Positions 38,801 through 50,369 are shown, counted from the stretch's first letter. The stretch is 64,000 bases of DNA from Pythium myriotylum (GCA_023091665.1 JALJCQ010000001.1:3534001-3598000), one strand, 5' to 3'. A program made the numbers and translations. The notes: generated by a model from the letters alone, not told the origin.

Positions 38801-38900
38801 CCTTGGAAGGCGCAGAGGGCGAGACAGGGCGGCTTGGAGGTCGTGTGGACGGAAGTTGCGATGGCAGAGCATCCTTGGGAGGCTCGCGAGTCGATGCCAT
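35884..38900 (-). CDS. CFAP221: CFAP221 (PCDP1), ciliary central-pair protein
   Basis: Two exons on minus, 38900-36117 and 36048-35884, about 982 residues. The N-terminal ASH/MSP-like region matches the family closely: SIHFGGFTLDEQ, YYYDCVQVKC, LPLHAYPVVNQVDFP, and GVIPANGSARIEF. A QEPGKLK-like QQPGKLKPKDLK and a long coiled coil follow. The human protein is 840 residues. CFAP221 belongs to the C1d projection of motile cilia, which fits zoospore flagella. The 68-nt intron (GTACGA donor, TTTTAG acceptor, phase 0) adds a 54-residue C-terminus, LLREVASKIDHPDYQLV onwards. Unspliced reading would stop after five odd residues. Start at ATG 38900; upstream frame has only a TTG. Confidence 0.92.
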
Positions 38901-39256
38901 GGCCCCAAGTGAGCACGACCTTTCATGATCCAAATGGTTACGATGGTTATGCGATGGTTACCCGCAGAGTTTTGAATTTGACATCGCCACCAAGAGACAC
39001 ACACGGCAACCCGAGATAGTCACAGCGTGTTTTCTCGGTTTGGTTGTCTACGCGCGGAGAATATGTGGGCAGAATGGGATAATAAAGCATCCACTCAAAA
39101 GAGCCGTCTCGCAATGATGACGGTAGTCGACGGTGAGAGCACGCCTCAATCAAACGTCAGACAAAGCAGGATCGTCAAATGTTATCGTAACGATCGAGGG
39201 GAATCTACTCGCGAGGATGGTGTCTTTCATATCAAAAATGTCGACAAAGTAGACGC
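38901..39256. other. Intergenic region with GATGGTTA repeats
   Basis: A 356-bp spacer between the CFAP221 start and the end of MATE copy 1. Just upstream of CFAP221, 38933-38962 has three near-copies of CGATGGTTA. No coding sequence seen. Confidence 0.5.
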
Positions 39257-40991
39257 CTAGGCGTTCGGTTCGCTCTCTGGCTCCTTCTCTACGTGCAAGT
39301 GGCTGTTCACGTACGCCTCGTGTGCCACTTCCTCCCAGTCGAAACGATACACGTACACTGAACAAGCTACGTCCAAACCTGTCATACTGATAATCTCACC
39401 CAGGTACAAACCAACGAGACCCAGCTTCAATGGTATCGCCAATACCAAGCCCAACGGAATGCTGAGGACGAAGAGGAACAAGAAGTTGAGCTTGGCGATG
39501 ACTGCTTGTTTGCCACACGCGCGAAGAACACTCTGGATACCGAACATCCACCCGAGCAGCACGACCAGTGTTGCCTGTGCAGGGTAGACAGCGGTCGCGA
39601 GGTCGGCCGTCGGCGTGTCAGTGGTATATCCATCGAAGAAGGACCCGGCGAAGGCTGAGCAGGTGATCGCGGAGAGTGCAGCGACGCTGATCGTGATGCC
39701 GATGGTCACAAAGCTACCAATTGCCGCGTGTCGTTGTTTTCCAGCACCGATCGTAGTACCCACTCGGATACCTCCGCTCACACCGAGGCCGATGAGGGGC
39801 ACATTTGCCAATTGGAGCAACGAACCCGCAATATTGTCTGCTGCAATAGCTCGGGCTGTGTTGGGAAGATATCCGCACATTACGGGGATCAGGCTATCTC
39901 CAACGTTTTGTGATACGATCATGAGAATACTTGAGAATCCAAGTGGTATCAGAGTTGCCATGAGAGCATGCGCTTCCTTCCATCGCCAACCGGGCCAACC
40001 CTCAACAAAAGCTGGAGTCCTTAACACAAATGGGATCGCCATCACTACCTTGAGTATCGAGTTGACAACATTAGCAAGAGCGATGCCCATATATGACAGG
40101 CTGGTGTGGAAACCGAGAACATACGCAAGAGGCAAAGTGACGAGGTTGGCCAGAACCGGTACGTAAACGAGTGGCGCCGCTCTGTGCTGCGATAAAAGCA
40201 TACACTGCGCCACTTCATACAGGAATATGAACGGAGCAGAAAACGTCATCATCATCGTGAAGGCACCCGCGAGAGCCGCAAGTTCAGCATCCTGTCCGAG
40301 CATTTTGAAGACACTGGCACCGTTCAAAGTTACCAAAGACGTAAGCGCGACGCCGTATGCTGCTGAAACCACACCGGCCTGGCCGTACAAGCAGATCTGA
40401 CGCATTTGTTTTGCACCGAAGGATTGGGTGGACACTGTTAAGAGGGCCGAGCCGATCCCTCCTGTGGGCATGTACACAATGTATCCCTGGACAAAACTCG
40501 CTAGCGAAGTCGCCGCAAGAACTTTGGTGGAGTCAGAGCCAGGAGCATTACCGAGAAACCAGCCCGTCAAAATCCCGGGGAGCACTCCCATGGCTTGCGA
40601 ACCGGTCTGGATTGTCACGAGAAATAGGCCGAGAGTTAGTACACAAGCTAAAATTGCAGAAAATAAAAACGCATACCATAGGGATAGCGAGTCGAAAGAT
40701 ACCGAGAGCCTCGTCCCAAGCGATCTCAGACGTCCCTTGCTGCTGGTTTTGATCCACAGCTGACTCCTCGTCTTTGTGAATGCCGTGATTCAATGCCACG
40801 AGGTCGGCACCGTTGTCGGTCTCCACCTCATTTTTCTCGGCCTTCAGCAACGGTGTCTTCTCGGTCGTGATGCCATCTTCCATGGTCTTGGCGCGATCTT
40901 CGAACCGTTCAAGACTTTGTTGAAGTCTGTCTTGCTGATTCGCGTGGGCTCCGTTCCCGGTCGTGAGCAGCATTTCGATCCCATGAGTCAT
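39257..40991 (-). CDS. MATE-family efflux transporter, copy 1
   Basis: Two exons on minus, 40991-40677 and 40606-39257, 554 residues. The phase-0 intron (70 nt, GTATGC donor, CCAG acceptor) joins RLAIPM to TGSQAMG. Exon 1 is a hydrophilic cytosolic N-terminus with TEKTPLLKA and DEALGIF. Exon 2 has about 12 transmembrane segments with MATE landmarks: TQSFGAKQMRQICLYGQ, PLAYVLGFHTSLSYMGIALA, SGGIRVGTTIGAGKQRHA, and QSVLRACGKQA. It is a cation-coupled multidrug/toxin antiporter by family. Appears fully intact. Copies 2-4 lie upstream on the same strand. Confidence 0.93.
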
Positions 40992-41888
40992 GTTGATTTC
41001 GGGGTGGAGCTGAAGGTCGGAGGTTGGTGAGTCGAGCGCAACATTGCAAATGGAGTACGATCCGTCGGACGAAAGAGAGCAAGGAGTGACAGTTCGTGAT
41101 TACCCTTCCAGTCAGATGAGGCCGACGGATGGGTCGAAATCACTTGACGTGAACTCGGGCAAGTTGAACTTAATCGATGAAGTTCGGTTGGAGTCATTTA
41201 TCAGTTTGGTCTTCGTGATACTGAGATGAGCTTGTGGGTACCTTCATTCCTTTCCAATCGTTGGAATGGTGGTCGTTTCCACCAGCCTCGCAACGACCGA
41301 GGCTCAGCGATTATGCCGATCCACTGTTTTCTGTCCAGCAGAGGTGGGTAACTCTTGGTCTTTTCCTGTCCGCTATGTAATATCCGAGGCCACGATCCCG
41401 GTGGACGAAATACTGTATTGCTGGCGGAGCAGTGTTGCTGTGAAATTCACGAGGCAATGCCGGTCACGGTTAACGGGGATGGCATCATCGATTGTGATTT
41501 GTCAACATTGAAGAGAAATCACAATCGATGACGCTATCCCCATCTCTCCATGTATACGACTTCAGCGTCTTGACCGATGAAGACACTCGTACCTGCACAC
41601 CAAAGTTGCAATAGCCACGAAGTAGACCACGGGGAGACGTGCTCCGTCCGAGAAGTTTGCACCCGTCTCTAACTACACATGAATCATGGCGGTCTCCAAA
41701 CCGTCCGGGACAGAAGCCATGACTGGATATTGTCACGCAGTGAAGACTGGATGAAATCATAAGCGCTTGCGGCACACGATTGTACAAACCCAAGCAGCTG
41801 ATGCGACGATATCCTGTCATTCTACAGCAATGAGTCGAATTTCCCAGAAGTCGACCACCACGGCCACAGGCCGTTACAGAGTCGAAGC
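40992..41888. other. Spacer between MATE copies 1 and 2
   Basis: An 897-bp spacer with a long imperfect inverted repeat at 41475-41541 (listed separately). Upstream of copy 1 it includes its promoter. I see no gene; short frames near 41500-41990 are antisense or fortuitous. Confidence 0.5.
41475..41541. repeat. 26-bp inverted repeat (hairpin)
   Basis: Arms at 41475-41500 and 41516-41541 match at 24 of 26 positions, including a perfect 16-bp inner part (TCATCGATTGTGATTT and its complement). The loop is 15 nt. It is not next to a stop codon in a position typical of a terminator, and may be a small mobile-element relic or an RNA hairpin. Confidence 0.8.
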
Positions 41889-43629
41889 CTACGCGCTCGG
41901 TTCGCTCTCTGGCTCCTTCTCCACGCGCAAATGACTGTTCACGTACGCCTCGTGTGCCACTTCCTCCCAGTCGAAACGATACACGTACACCGAACACGCC
42001 ACGTTCAGCCCCGCCATACTGATAATCTCACCCATGTACAAACCAATGAGACCCAATTTGAGTGGTATCGCCAACGCCAAGCCCAACGGAATGCTGATGA
42101 CGAAGAGGAACAAGAAGTTGAGCTTCGCGATAACTGCTTGTTTGCCACACGCGCGAAGAACACTCTGGATACCGAACATCCACCCGAGTAGCACGACCAG
42201 CGTTGCCTGTGCAGGGTACACAGCGGTCGCGAGGTTCGCAGTCGGCGTGTCAGTGGTGTATCCATCGGCAAAAGACCCGGCGAAGGCTGAGCTGGCGATC
42301 GCGGAGAGTGTAGCGATACTGACGGTAATTCCGATGGTGACATTGCTGCTGACGACTGCGTGTCGTAGTTTGCCTGCACCGATCGCAGTACCCACACGAA
42401 TCCCGCCGCCTGCACTAACGCCAAGTAGTGGTACAATCGCCAAAGAGAACAATGAACCAGCAACATTGTCTGCAGCGATTGCGCGTGCCGCATCCGGAAG
42501 ATAACCACACATCATCAAGATCAGATTGAAGCCGATATTTTGCGATAGGACCATGAGAATGCTCGAGAATCCAAGTGGAATCAAAGCCACCATGAGTTGG
42601 TGCGCTTCCCTCCATCGCCACCCAGGCCAACCTCCAACGACAGCTGGAGTCCTCAACAGAACAAGAATGTCCAAACCCGCAGTCAGAATCGAGTTCAGAA
42701 CATCTGCGAGCGCGATGCCGATATACAAAAGACTTGTGTGGAAGCCGAGCACGTACGCTAGAGGCAATGTGATGAGGTAGGCAATGATTGGCACATAAAC
42801 GAGTGGGGCGACTTGGTGCTGGGATGAAAGAACAGACCGTGCCACTTCGTCTAAGAAGATGAACGGCGCTGAGACCGTATAAATCGATGTAAGAACACCT
42901 GCGAGGTCCGCTAATTCAGCATCTTGACCGAGCATCTTGAAAACTGGAGCACCGTTCAAAGTTACCAATGTCGCCAACGCCACACAATACACCGCAGCAA
43001 GCACTCCGGCCTGAGCGTATAAGCAGATCTCGCGCATTTGCTTTGCACCAAACGATTGCGTGCACATAGTTGTCAAGACCGACCCGATCCCTCCTGAGGG
43101 CGGGTACACCAGTTGTCCCTGGAGGAAACTCGCTAGCGAACTTGCAGCGAGGACCTTAGCCGAATCAGAGCCAGGAGCATTTCCAAGCATCCAACCCATC
43201 AAGATCGCCGGAAACACTGCCATGGCTTGAGAACCCACCTAGAAAGGAAGAAGAAAATGAACAACACATCAAGTATCACATGACTAGAACACAAACGCGT
43301 ACCATCGGGATAGCGAGTCGAAAGATACCCAGCGCCTCATCCCGAGCGATCTTCGATGTACCGTGTTGCTGGTCTTCAACCATCGCTGTTTCCAGGTTCT
43401 TGTCGGGGTTGCGATCCAATGCCACCTGTTCTTTATCGCCGTCAACCTCCACGACATTCCTCCTGACCTTCAGCAACGGTGTCTTCTCGGTCGCAACACT
43501 GTCGTGAACGATCATGGCGCGGTCGTCGAGTCGATGGAGATCGTCTGAGGGTTGCTCTTTCTGGTTCGCGTCAATCTGTTGGGTGACTTCATTCTCCGCC
43601 ATGCGCAGCATCTCGGTCTCGTGGGTCAT
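41889..43629 (-). CDS. MATE-family efflux transporter, copy 2
   Basis: Two exons on minus, 43629-43303 and 43238-41889, 558 residues. The phase-0 intron (64 nt, GTACGC donor, TCTAG acceptor) lies at the same place as in copy 1 and joins LAIPM to VGSQAMAVFPA. Exon 1 keeps VATEKTPLLKV and DEALGIFRLAIPM. All MATE landmarks are present (TQSFGAKQMREICLYAQ, AGGGIRVGTAIGAGKLRHA, QSVLRACGKQA), as is the family C-terminus EVAHEAYVNSHLRVEKEP. No frame disruption. One of two apparently functional members of the array. Confidence 0.93.
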
Positions 43630-44198
43630 GTTGATTGGATGGAGTTGGAGTGTGGTCAGTTGAACGCAAGAGGAAGAATGGTGCGCGGCTTCTGTCGGAA
43701 TACAGTCCTGGTACCAGTGCTCGACGGGGATGGGAGGAGTCAGGAGTGGAAGGAGTGAATGAGGTGGTGGCTTCGTTGATCACCATTCCTGTCTTGGCTA
43801 TTATAGTGAGGCCTCAACGAGTGCAATCTCAGGGGATCGACTGGTCGAAAACGTCTGACGTCAACTGTGGCAACTGAAACTTGATGTATGTTGTTGGGTG
43901 CTGGTGTCAGCCAAGGTGGGCTTCGAACTACTTTTATACTCTTCTATTGTACCGACATTCCTCTCGGAAACAGATTGGAATGGTGGTTGTTTGTTGTGTC
44001 CGTGTCGGCAACTCGACGAATCAAAAGGAAGGATCTCGACTGTGCTAGAGTAAACCCTAAGATTTTGATCGCAGCGAAGATGGGGACGTTCACGTATCCC
44101 GCTCCCTCTGCGGCTCATTCTCAACGTGAAAGTGGCTGTTCCCGTCAGCTAGGATAAAGATATGTCTTTCTTATCAACAATGACGATACAGCAGAGGC
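43630..44198. other. Spacer between MATE copies 2 and 3
   Basis: A 569-bp spacer holding the copy 2 promoter and a MATE C-terminal relic (44098-44146). The 5' flank near 43740-43800 resembles that of copy 4 near 52560-52640 (GGTGGCTTCG-x2-GATCACCA), showing that the promoter was duplicated with the gene. Confidence 0.5.
44098..44146 (-). pseudogene. Relic of a fifth MATE copy (C-terminal codons only)
   Basis: Read on minus, the stretch gives GNSHFHVENEPQRERD. This lines up with the last residues of the intact copies (VNSHLHVEKEPESEP). The rest of the gene is missing. It sits about 50 bp beyond the true end of copy 3, so the array once held at least five units or underwent unequal exchange here. 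Confidence 0.55.
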
Positions 44199-45947
44199 CT
44201 AGACGCCCGGTTCACTCTCTGTCTCCTTCCCCACGTGCCAATGGCTGTTTACATACGCCTCGTGTGCCACTTCCTCCCAGTCGAAACGATACACGTACAA
44301 CGAACACGCCACATTCAATCCGACCGTCCCGGCAACACTTCCCAGGTATAACCCGATGAGACCCAACTTGTTTGGTATTGCCAACACCAAGCCCAACGGA
44401 ATGCCGATGACGAAGAGGAACAAGAAGTTGGGCTTCGCGATGACTGCCTGTTTGCCACACGCGCGAAGAACACTCTGGATACCGAACATCCACCCTAGCA
44501 GTCCACGAGTGTCGCTTGCGCAGGGTACACAGCAGATGCGAGGTCGGCCGTCTGAGCGTCAGAGGTGTATCCATCGGAGAAAGACCTAGCGAAGGCTGAG
44601 CTGGCGATCGCCGAGAGTACAGCGGCACTGATGGTGGTGCAGATTGTGACATTGCTGCTGATGATTGCGTGTCGTTGTTTGCCTGCACCGATCGCAGTTC
44701 CCACGCGGATGCCTCCACCTGCGCAAAACCCTACAAATGGTACAACTGCCAAAGAAAACAACGAGTTGGCAATGTTATCCGCAGCAATCGCGCGAGCTGC
44801 GTCGGGGAGATAGCCGCACAACATAGAAGTTAGGCTGAGGCCGATATTCTGCGACGTAACCATAAGAATACTGGAAAACCCCAGCGGTAGCAGAGTCACC
44901 ACGACTTGATGCGCTTCCCTCCATCGCCACCTGAGCCAACCCTCTGCAAAAGCTGGAGTTCTCGCCACAAACGGGACCACCATGATCACTTTGAGAATCG
45001 AATTGGCAACATCAGCGAACGCAATGCCGATGTATGAGAGACTGGTATGGAAACCGAGCACATACGCGAGGGCCAACGAAACGAGGTTGGCAAGAATCGG
45101 CACATAAACAAGTGGCGCGACTCGGTGTTGGGATGAAAGCAAACAGTGCGCCACTTCGTACAGGAATATGAACGGGGCTGATAAAGTTTGGATCATCATA
45201 AAGACACCGGCAAGATCAGAGAGATCAGCGTCTTGCCCGAGCATCTTGAAGACACTGGCACCGTTCACACCTACCAAGATTGCAACAGCCACAAAGTAGA
45301 CCGCAGCGAGCACACCGACCTGCCCGTACAAGCAGATCTGACGCATTTGCTTAGCGCCGAAGGACTGCTTACACAAGGTTGACAAAACGGACGCGATTCC
45401 TCCTGCGGGTGGATACACGAGCTGTCCCTGAAAGAAGCTTGCTAACGAATTCGCCGCGAGAACTTTGGCAGAATCAGAACCTGAAACATTGCCGAGCATC
45501 CAACCCATCAAGATCGCCGGAAAAACTCCCACAGCTTGCGAGCCTGCCTAGTCACGTCATAGAAAACATACCACAACGTTTTAGTAGCACGCTCCAGTTG
45601 AAGACAATCAAAACGCATACTATAGGGATAGCGAGTCGAAAGATACCCAGAGCCTCATCTCGAGCGATCTCAGACGTCGCTTGCTGCCGGTCTTCAATCA
45701 TCGCTGTTTCCTCGTTCCTGTGAACCTCCAGATCCAATGCCGCCAAGTCCACATCGCTGTCGATCTCCACCACGTTCTTCCCGGCCTTCAGCAACGGAGT
45801 CTTCTCGGACTTGACCTCATCTTGGACGATCACAGCGTGATGTCCGAGCCGTTCGAGATCTTGTGGAAGCCGCCCTTGCTGTGTGGCGTCAATCTGTTGG
45901 GCGACTTCGCTCTCGGCCATGCGCATCATTTCGATCTCGCGGGTCAT
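44199..45947 (-). pseudogene. MATE-family transporter, copy 3, frameshifted
   Basis: Exon 1 is 45947-45621; exon 2 starts at 45547 (73-nt intron, GTATGC donor) and continues to 44199. The protein runs normally to VYPAQATLV, then hits DC-stop. The remainder (MFGIQSVLRACGKQA to the family C-terminus) is open in another frame from 44489. Alignment with copies 1 and 2 at about 44495-44515 shows one missing base, so this is a single-nucleotide deletion. The truncated product would lose roughly the last 110 residues with the final helices. Elsewhere the frame is clean, so the break is young, or a sequencing error in a repetitive family. Confidence 0.85.
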
Positions 45948-46670
45948 GCCGACTGGACGGGGTTGGAGTGTGGTCAGTCGAGCGCAAAAGGAAAAATGGT
46001 TTACGCAAAGGCCAATGGAGACCCGACCGTCCAACAAGACCTCAAACTCCTCAGTCAATAGCGTCTACGTCGACCGAACAAATTCATGCTGTTGAACGCT
46101 TTCGGCTCTGACGATCGTAAGCAATTCACTGAGATAGCTGTCTTAGCGAGCTGATGGGGTTACGTCAAGTTATTGTTTGAGCTTCAAACCAGCCTCCGAG
46201 AAGACAGTAGGAGAGACAGCCGTGGAGTGTGGGATAGTGCGATGGTATCGCGTATCGAGTGAGTGCAGTACCTATTCGATTCCCATCTCCCGCATCCGAC
46301 TGTTTGCAAGACGCCCACCCACTCGATGAACGAAAGCCCCGAATCTTTGACATCAACACGTCGCGTATTAACGAAAATTGCTCGCCCGCCTCCCAGCGGG
46401 GTGGTCGTAGTTTCAAAGAAGCACACTGAGCTTAGAGATGCCGTAGGTAATTCATGCCGGTCTGCTTTCGACACTTTTTTGTCTGGAATCAGGGCCAAAC
46501 GTGCGCCAATTTGATGTTTGCCACTGAACACGATGCAATTGAGGTCTATTGGTCGCATCTTGTTGTCAGACATAGGTCCCATCCATCAATTCAAACTGTA
46601 CTATGTGTACGTATTCGAGGCCAGAAACTAAACGAATGTAGCGCAACAATTGTTCAAGAAAACAATAAGC
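45948..46670. other. Spacer between MATE copy 3 and ABCG remnants
   Basis: A 723-bp stretch with copy 3's promoter. A 132-codon open frame on minus (46184-46582) shows no recognisable motif and I do not call it. Confidence 0.45.
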
Positions 46671-47262
46671 TCAGCGAAACTCTCCCGCGACGACTGTCAC
46701 ATATTTGCGGTCGCGCTGCAGGATCGCTGCAGCCTCTGGCGTGTTTTCGTATGCAAGCTGCTCGTACAGGAATGACTCGAACGAGTACGTGTGGAACACG
46801 AGGTAGTAGCACCAGATCCATCAGTCCGGGATTGAGTGCTTGGGCATCATGTAGCCTTCACAAAGCATAAACATGCCGTAGATGCCGGCACCGAGCGCGA
46901 TGTCGATGATGTAGTGTGGGGCAGCCGAGCCGATGACGTGCATGAGCGACTCGGCGACAACGAGCAAGAGGAAGAGGTTCATCAAGAACCACCAGAACGA
47001 GTTTCGGTAGAAAATGACCTAGTTCTGGGTCATTTTTGAGTGCTGAGGTGCTGATCGAGGCTAACGTTGAACGGTCGTCGGTGATTCCACGAGTAAGCTC
47101 CTTTGTTGTTGGACTGTCCGCGTAGGCTTGAACCAACCGAGTAACATCCGCGTGGCCTTCAAAGTCGTCGTTGACTAACTCGATGAAATACTCGGTGGGG
47201 GTCAACCCCTCGTCACCGCACTCACGAGAGTGCTGTTCTTCGACGGGAGCTCCACAGGCAAC
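46671..47262 (-). pseudogene. ABCG-type transporter remnant (linker and membrane domain)
   Basis: From about 47262 the minus strand reads an ABCG linker (LTPTEYFIELVNDDFEGHADV). Then, after a frame change near 47020-47045, it reads the membrane domain ([40 protein letters not shown]). An in-frame TGA replaces a codon between PD and WIWCYYL. The last segment reads FHTYSFESFLYEQLAYENTP to a stop at 46671. One frameshift plus one stop make it a pseudogene. The first half (ATPase) is missing or is the piece at 47756-48446. Confidence 0.8.
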
Positions 47263-47282
47263 CCCGGCCCTGAGGGTGCCGG

Positions 47283-47747
47283 GACGATCCTTGTTCAAGC
47301 CCACGAACCCGAGCCAGCCCGGAAATCGAGTGGAGTTTAGCGGTCTATCTCCCAGACCCTACCACCACCACCAACTGCGCGGCCTACCGCGGCCCATTAG
47401 GCGGCCTCCAAGCCGCACAGGACAATGGCTGGCGAGATCTCACGGTCATCGGCACCAATAGACTCGTCCTCCGGCAGCTCCGGGAGTATCGCGTGCCACG
47501 GAATGAGCGGCTCCGACCGCTCTACCACCAGGTCAGACGCCTCGCCGATATTGTCGGCATCGTTCACTGGCATCAACAAGTGAAGAACCATAACGCCATG
47601 GCCACAACGCTGGTCTCCTATGCGCTGGCCACGGCTCTCTCGAGCCAGGTTCGCCACCCCACTGACAGGCCAAGTCACGCAGACCTGTCCCAGCTCACCG
47701 CCTCCGACTTGCAGCCCTGGCTCTATAGCCAGGTTGACCCACGGTAA
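47283..47747 (+). pseudogene. RNase H-like retroelement relic
   Basis: On plus, the frame gives NCAAYRGPLGGLQAAQDNGW, then LTVIGTNRLVLRQL, RLRPLYHQVRRLADIV and HNAMATTLVSYALA. This is the pattern of RNase H domains of retroelements (N-x-AEYRGLL, GDS-x-LV, N-x-MAD-x-L-AN-x-A). The catalytic acids are replaced: E by A in AAY, GDS by GTN, MAD by MAT. It is a decayed fragment. It lies in opposite orientation between two ABCG remnants. Confidence 0.6.
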
Positions 47748-47755
47748 CCAGGAAT

Positions 47756-48446
47756 TCACAGAGCTCCACCTATTAGGGTACATTTATTGCGCTCAATAGA
47801 CTTCACCTTCATCATCATCAACTCGGCGGGGTTCGAGTACGTTGGACACGCAAACCCAGCGCTAGCAAAATGTGAGATCGCGAGATCTCGCGGACCACAG
47901 TACGCTGTCTGCCCCAAACTCAGGATCAGGATACTAAAAAATATCGTACACCAACGACGACGGCTGGTGGATCGTGAAGATCGCCGTCTTGTTGTTCGCA
48001 CGACTCAGCTCCGACAACAGTTTGATCACGTTGTACGTGGCCGACGAGTCCAAGCCCGACGTGGGCTCGTCCAGCAGCAAGATGGACAGGTTCGAGAGCA
48101 GCTCGATCGCGATGGAGAGGCGACGGCGCTGGCCGCCCGACAAACCCTTGCGGAAGATGTCGCTGACGATCGTGTCGCGACAGCTGACCAGATCCATCTC
48201 GGAGATGATGAGGTCGACGCGGTCGTCGATCATGGCGGTCGTGACTGAGCTGGGCAGACTGAGCTTGGCGGCCATGCGCAGCGTTTTGACGACCGAGAAG
48301 GAGCCGAGCAGCGTGTCTTCTTGCGCGACGTAGCTGTTCACGCAGCTACTTTGCCGCGTGAACGCACCAGCCTGAGTTGAAGCCGAGAATTCGGCATTGG
48401 TTCCCAAAGCCGCTTTATGTGGACATCGCTGCACTACAGACGCCAC
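47756..48446 (-). pseudogene. ABCG-type transporter remnant (ATP-binding domain)
   Basis: The minus strand from about 48365 reads YVAQEDTLLGSFSVVKTL (Q-loop), then LSGGQRRRLSIAIELL (signature), ILLLDEPTSGLDSSATYN (Walker B, D-loop) and TIHQPSSLVYDIF (H-loop), then a stop at 47934. The homology continues in another frame (LGQTAYCGPRDLAISHFASAGF, YSNPAEL) down to about 47800, so a one-base frameshift lies in the T-run near 47940. No Walker A is recognisable upstream. The piece is a dead ABCG half-transporter. Confidence 0.85.
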
Positions 48447-49525
48447 ACTTCAGTTGTGAGCAGGGACACCCGCAATGCGCTATCGTCTTGAATCCGGAGA
48501 ACTGCTGGGTGGCTGGCGACAAGAACACACACGGCAGATTTACCTCCACTCGAGTGAGCAGGCACTTGCAACACATGCCGCAAGAATATCTTTCTGCTCA
48601 GCCCTGTCGAATGGCAAGGACCTCGCCGGTGGTATCTTGCGCAAATCACAGCTCGGAAAGCCGTGCGGACGCGCAGGATGTAGCATGATGATGCTCATGA
48701 CCGAAGTGTTGGAGTCGAGCACTGCACGATTATTATCGAATCAAACCATATTTTACGTATTTTTATCTAATCCAGATCTGTCCTGCGTTATGTTGCCCGT
48801 TAGCCTTAAGTTGCTGTTGCGACTCAAACTCGGCCCTGCGTCGGCTAAACATAGTTCTTTGAACTACGAATCTTTGAACTACGAATAAATTCTTCATCCA
48901 ACAGGATCCAGCGGAGACTATTAAAATAAGGGAGGCTCTCACCAACATTCCATTCACAAGAAGAGTCTTCTTGTCGAACCAAGACCTGCACTTTGTTGGC
49001 TGCTACGGTGAGACAGACGAGCCCCCCCCCCCCTCAGCCTCCACTTGAAGGAAATCAAAGCCTTGGCGAGGCAGGTTCGTGGATCTTTTGTAGCTCGCAA
49101 GCAGCAGTTCAGGCGTGAGTATTCGGAGTATTCGAGCCTATATTATTGTTCAACACTCGAGCCATCTATCTCGTACAAGGCGGTGCACCCAGCGGATCTA
49201 GAGACAAAGGTCTTGGACGTTGATGTCGGCAAGCCAGTGTCGATCAAAGAGAACGTCGCGAGTATTCGTAGGTCTCGGAGTCAGGTGTCGGTTCTGAGTT
49301 GGTCGATCAAACCACTAGCCTTTATGCGACAGAACTTCCAACGACATTGGTTGCAGAGTAGCCATGGATTCCAACAGAAACCTCACGATACTTCACCCGT
49401 CTGATCGCATTGAATGGTGCGGGCTTCACTCTCTCCTTTAAGGTGACTATCTTCAGTGGCTGGCCCCCACTGTAAACTCAGCCCAGAGCCGTATCGCCCC
49501 CCTGGTGCAGACTCAAGCATGAAAA

Positions 49526-49577
49526 TTATAGTCTATTATGCTAGTTCTTCACACTAAACTGGCACAATAGACTATAA
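49526..49577. repeat. 12-bp perfect inverted repeat
   Basis: TTATAGTCTATT at 49526-49537 and AATAGACTATAA at 49566-49577, with a 28-nt spacer. It could be a stem-loop or the collapsed ends of a small element. Confidence 0.7.
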
Positions 49578-50369
49578 GGCAGACGTCAAAATCGTCATTT
49601 CAGAGCCAAAATGAAGATTTCGCGAAAATGAACCAACCGAACACAAGAAATTGAAAATTGAGTTTTGGCATCGAAACCCTCATTTTGAAAATTTTCCAGA
49701 ACCTTGAATTTTGAAAATCGCATTTGAGGCCAGGGCGGGAAGAACGATGGGGGTAGGTCAGGAGTGTGTGTCGACGCGAGGCCAAAAGATTGCGCGGCAA
49801 CACCTGCAAAGGGAAACGGAAAGCAAAGCAGCTGAAGAAAAGCAAAGGTGGACGTGCCCGAGCGCGCTCAATTCTAACGAGAGGCGAGAGGATGTCGAGC
49901 GAGCGCCAAGTGGACAGAGACGGACCTCAAGGTTCTCCTTGACGCGTATTTGGAGAAGCGCAACAATCCAGCAGCTTGAGCGCGAGAACCAGCATCATTT
50001 CATCCTCGCTTTCGTCTTGGTTGAAGTTTCCTCCAACGCGAGTCGAGCAAAGCTAGATTGGTCACTATAACGAGAGATTTCACCTTGCTTTAACGTCTAC
50101 ACAATACGAACATCTTCATTATGGAACCGAACACGATTTTTAGGAAATCCAATTTTCGGAACAAGATTTTCGAAACTTGGAATCAGAAAATGTTCACTTG
50201 GGGCAAATGAAGCGTCACCCGAACACAGCCTAATTTTCATCATCATCATCATTCCGCAAATGAAGATGCCAATGGGGACGATAATCCATGTTTTGCCTTT
50301 GCGGCTCCCTCGGATGGATTCGACTCTCACGATCCTGTGGAGCTCCACGGCCTGTCTTGCAGGCCCTGC

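Noticed and set aside
38901..39010. RFX X-box in front of CFAP221
   Set aside because: GTAACC and GGCAACC half-sites exist but no full GTNRCC-N(0-3)-RGYAAC arrangement, and RFX factors are not expected in stramenopiles.
46184..46582. 132-codon minus-strand frame
   Set aside because: No recognisable motif and it lies between pseudogenes.
48434..48649. Walker A relic (SSGGKSA) upstream of the ABCG remnant
   Set aside because: Too short, in the wrong frame context, and flanking residues do not match the family.
49045..49404. 119-codon plus frame
   Set aside because: Starts at TTG, no motif, in transposon debris.
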